In this document: positions 32,092 to 32,182 of the stretch, in pieces | How the letters are laid out: each line of letters starts with the position of its first letter | How positions within the stretch are numbered: the first letter of the stretch is position 1 | From: Pseudomonadota bacterium | GTDB lineage: Bacteria; Verrucomicrobiota; Verrucomicrobiia; Limisphaerales; SXTU01 | Direction: 5' to 3' | Assembly: GCA_009924135.1 (NCBI GenBank) | Contig: RFSE01000052.1 | Span: 1-32,182 of the forward strand | Length of the DNA: 32,182 bases | The notes under the pieces: generated by a model | Databases searched by the model: none | Told to the model about the DNA's origin: nothing | What the model saw: only the letters and a program-made list of their open reading frames with translations | Translations under genes and position numbers: made by a program

Positions 32092-32182
32092 CCCGTCAAA
32101 AAACGCCCCGTTTCAGAATTTGACTTCCGTTTTCGCCGCCGCGCCACGGAGGCGCCCGCAAACTTTCCTGAAGCGCCCCGAA
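32092..32182. other. Right edge of the window
   Basis: No gene or repeat is supported in the last 91 bp. An upstream in-frame stop for the remnant lies at 32113. Confidence 0.4.

Overview
The window looks like part of a high-GC chromosome from a Verrucomicrobia-type bacterium (PVC superphylum, perhaps the Pedosphaera/Limisphaera side). Support is a giant PVC-type CxxCH heme protein with the 'Pirellula/Verrucomicrobium' domains, two secreted formylglycine sulfatases, a GSDH-fold PQQ dehydrogenase, EF-hand and Sel1 secreted proteins, an RHS protein with the wording typical of this group, and almost no Shine-Dalgarno sequences. This placement is inference from gene content.

Layout. 1-3064 (+): an EF-hand protein cut by the window edge, then a Sel1-repeat protein. 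3083-7088: a disturbed accessory island holding a 3' piece of an MFS gene, a 5'-truncated RHS gene joined to it, an AT-rich RHS tail with a small secreted partner, a second tiny RHS fragment and a paired-palindrome repeat element. 7089-8784 (-): MFS transporter and Nudix hydrolase. 8892-10797 (+): parB, a very small helical ORF, and def. 10896-17272 (-): PVC heme protein, pyrG, sulfatase. 17634-23121 (+): FAH-family enzyme, LTxxQ periplasmic protein with a clear terminator, PQQ-type dehydrogenase, hybrid sensor kinase. 23172-28394 (-): a TCA-cycle block, gltA-sucC-sucD, with a four-helix-bundle gene inserted between gltA and sucC, and two toxin-antitoxin modules plus a VOC gene between sucC and sucD. 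28784-30199 (+): second sulfatase. 30200-32182: repeat-rich decay zone with a frameshifted GNAT gene, a headless coding remnant and several inverted-repeat elements.

The most unusual signal is a set of degenerate arrays with an exact 7-bp period. They lie between genes, often touching a stop or start codon. Each array has its own heptamer (e.g. GCGGTTA, GGAATGC, CGTGACA, GTTTGGG, GGCAAAA, CCCAGAC). Four loci have the arrays as facing inverted pairs: two are empty hairpins (8257-8340, 10801-10895) and two enclose a small gene (9906-10216, a 67-aa helical ORF; 26776-27258, a four-helix-bundle/S23-type protein). Similar heptamers also sit inside the RHS reading frame. I read this as a family of small mobile or templated cassettes; this is inference.

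The core genes (parB, def, pyrG, gltA, sucC, sucD) appear intact. The secreted sulfatases, heme and PQQ dehydrogenases suit a polysaccharide-degrading lifestyle. Regions 5803-7088, 30200-30549 and 31023-31785 look like non-coding repeat or remnant DNA.
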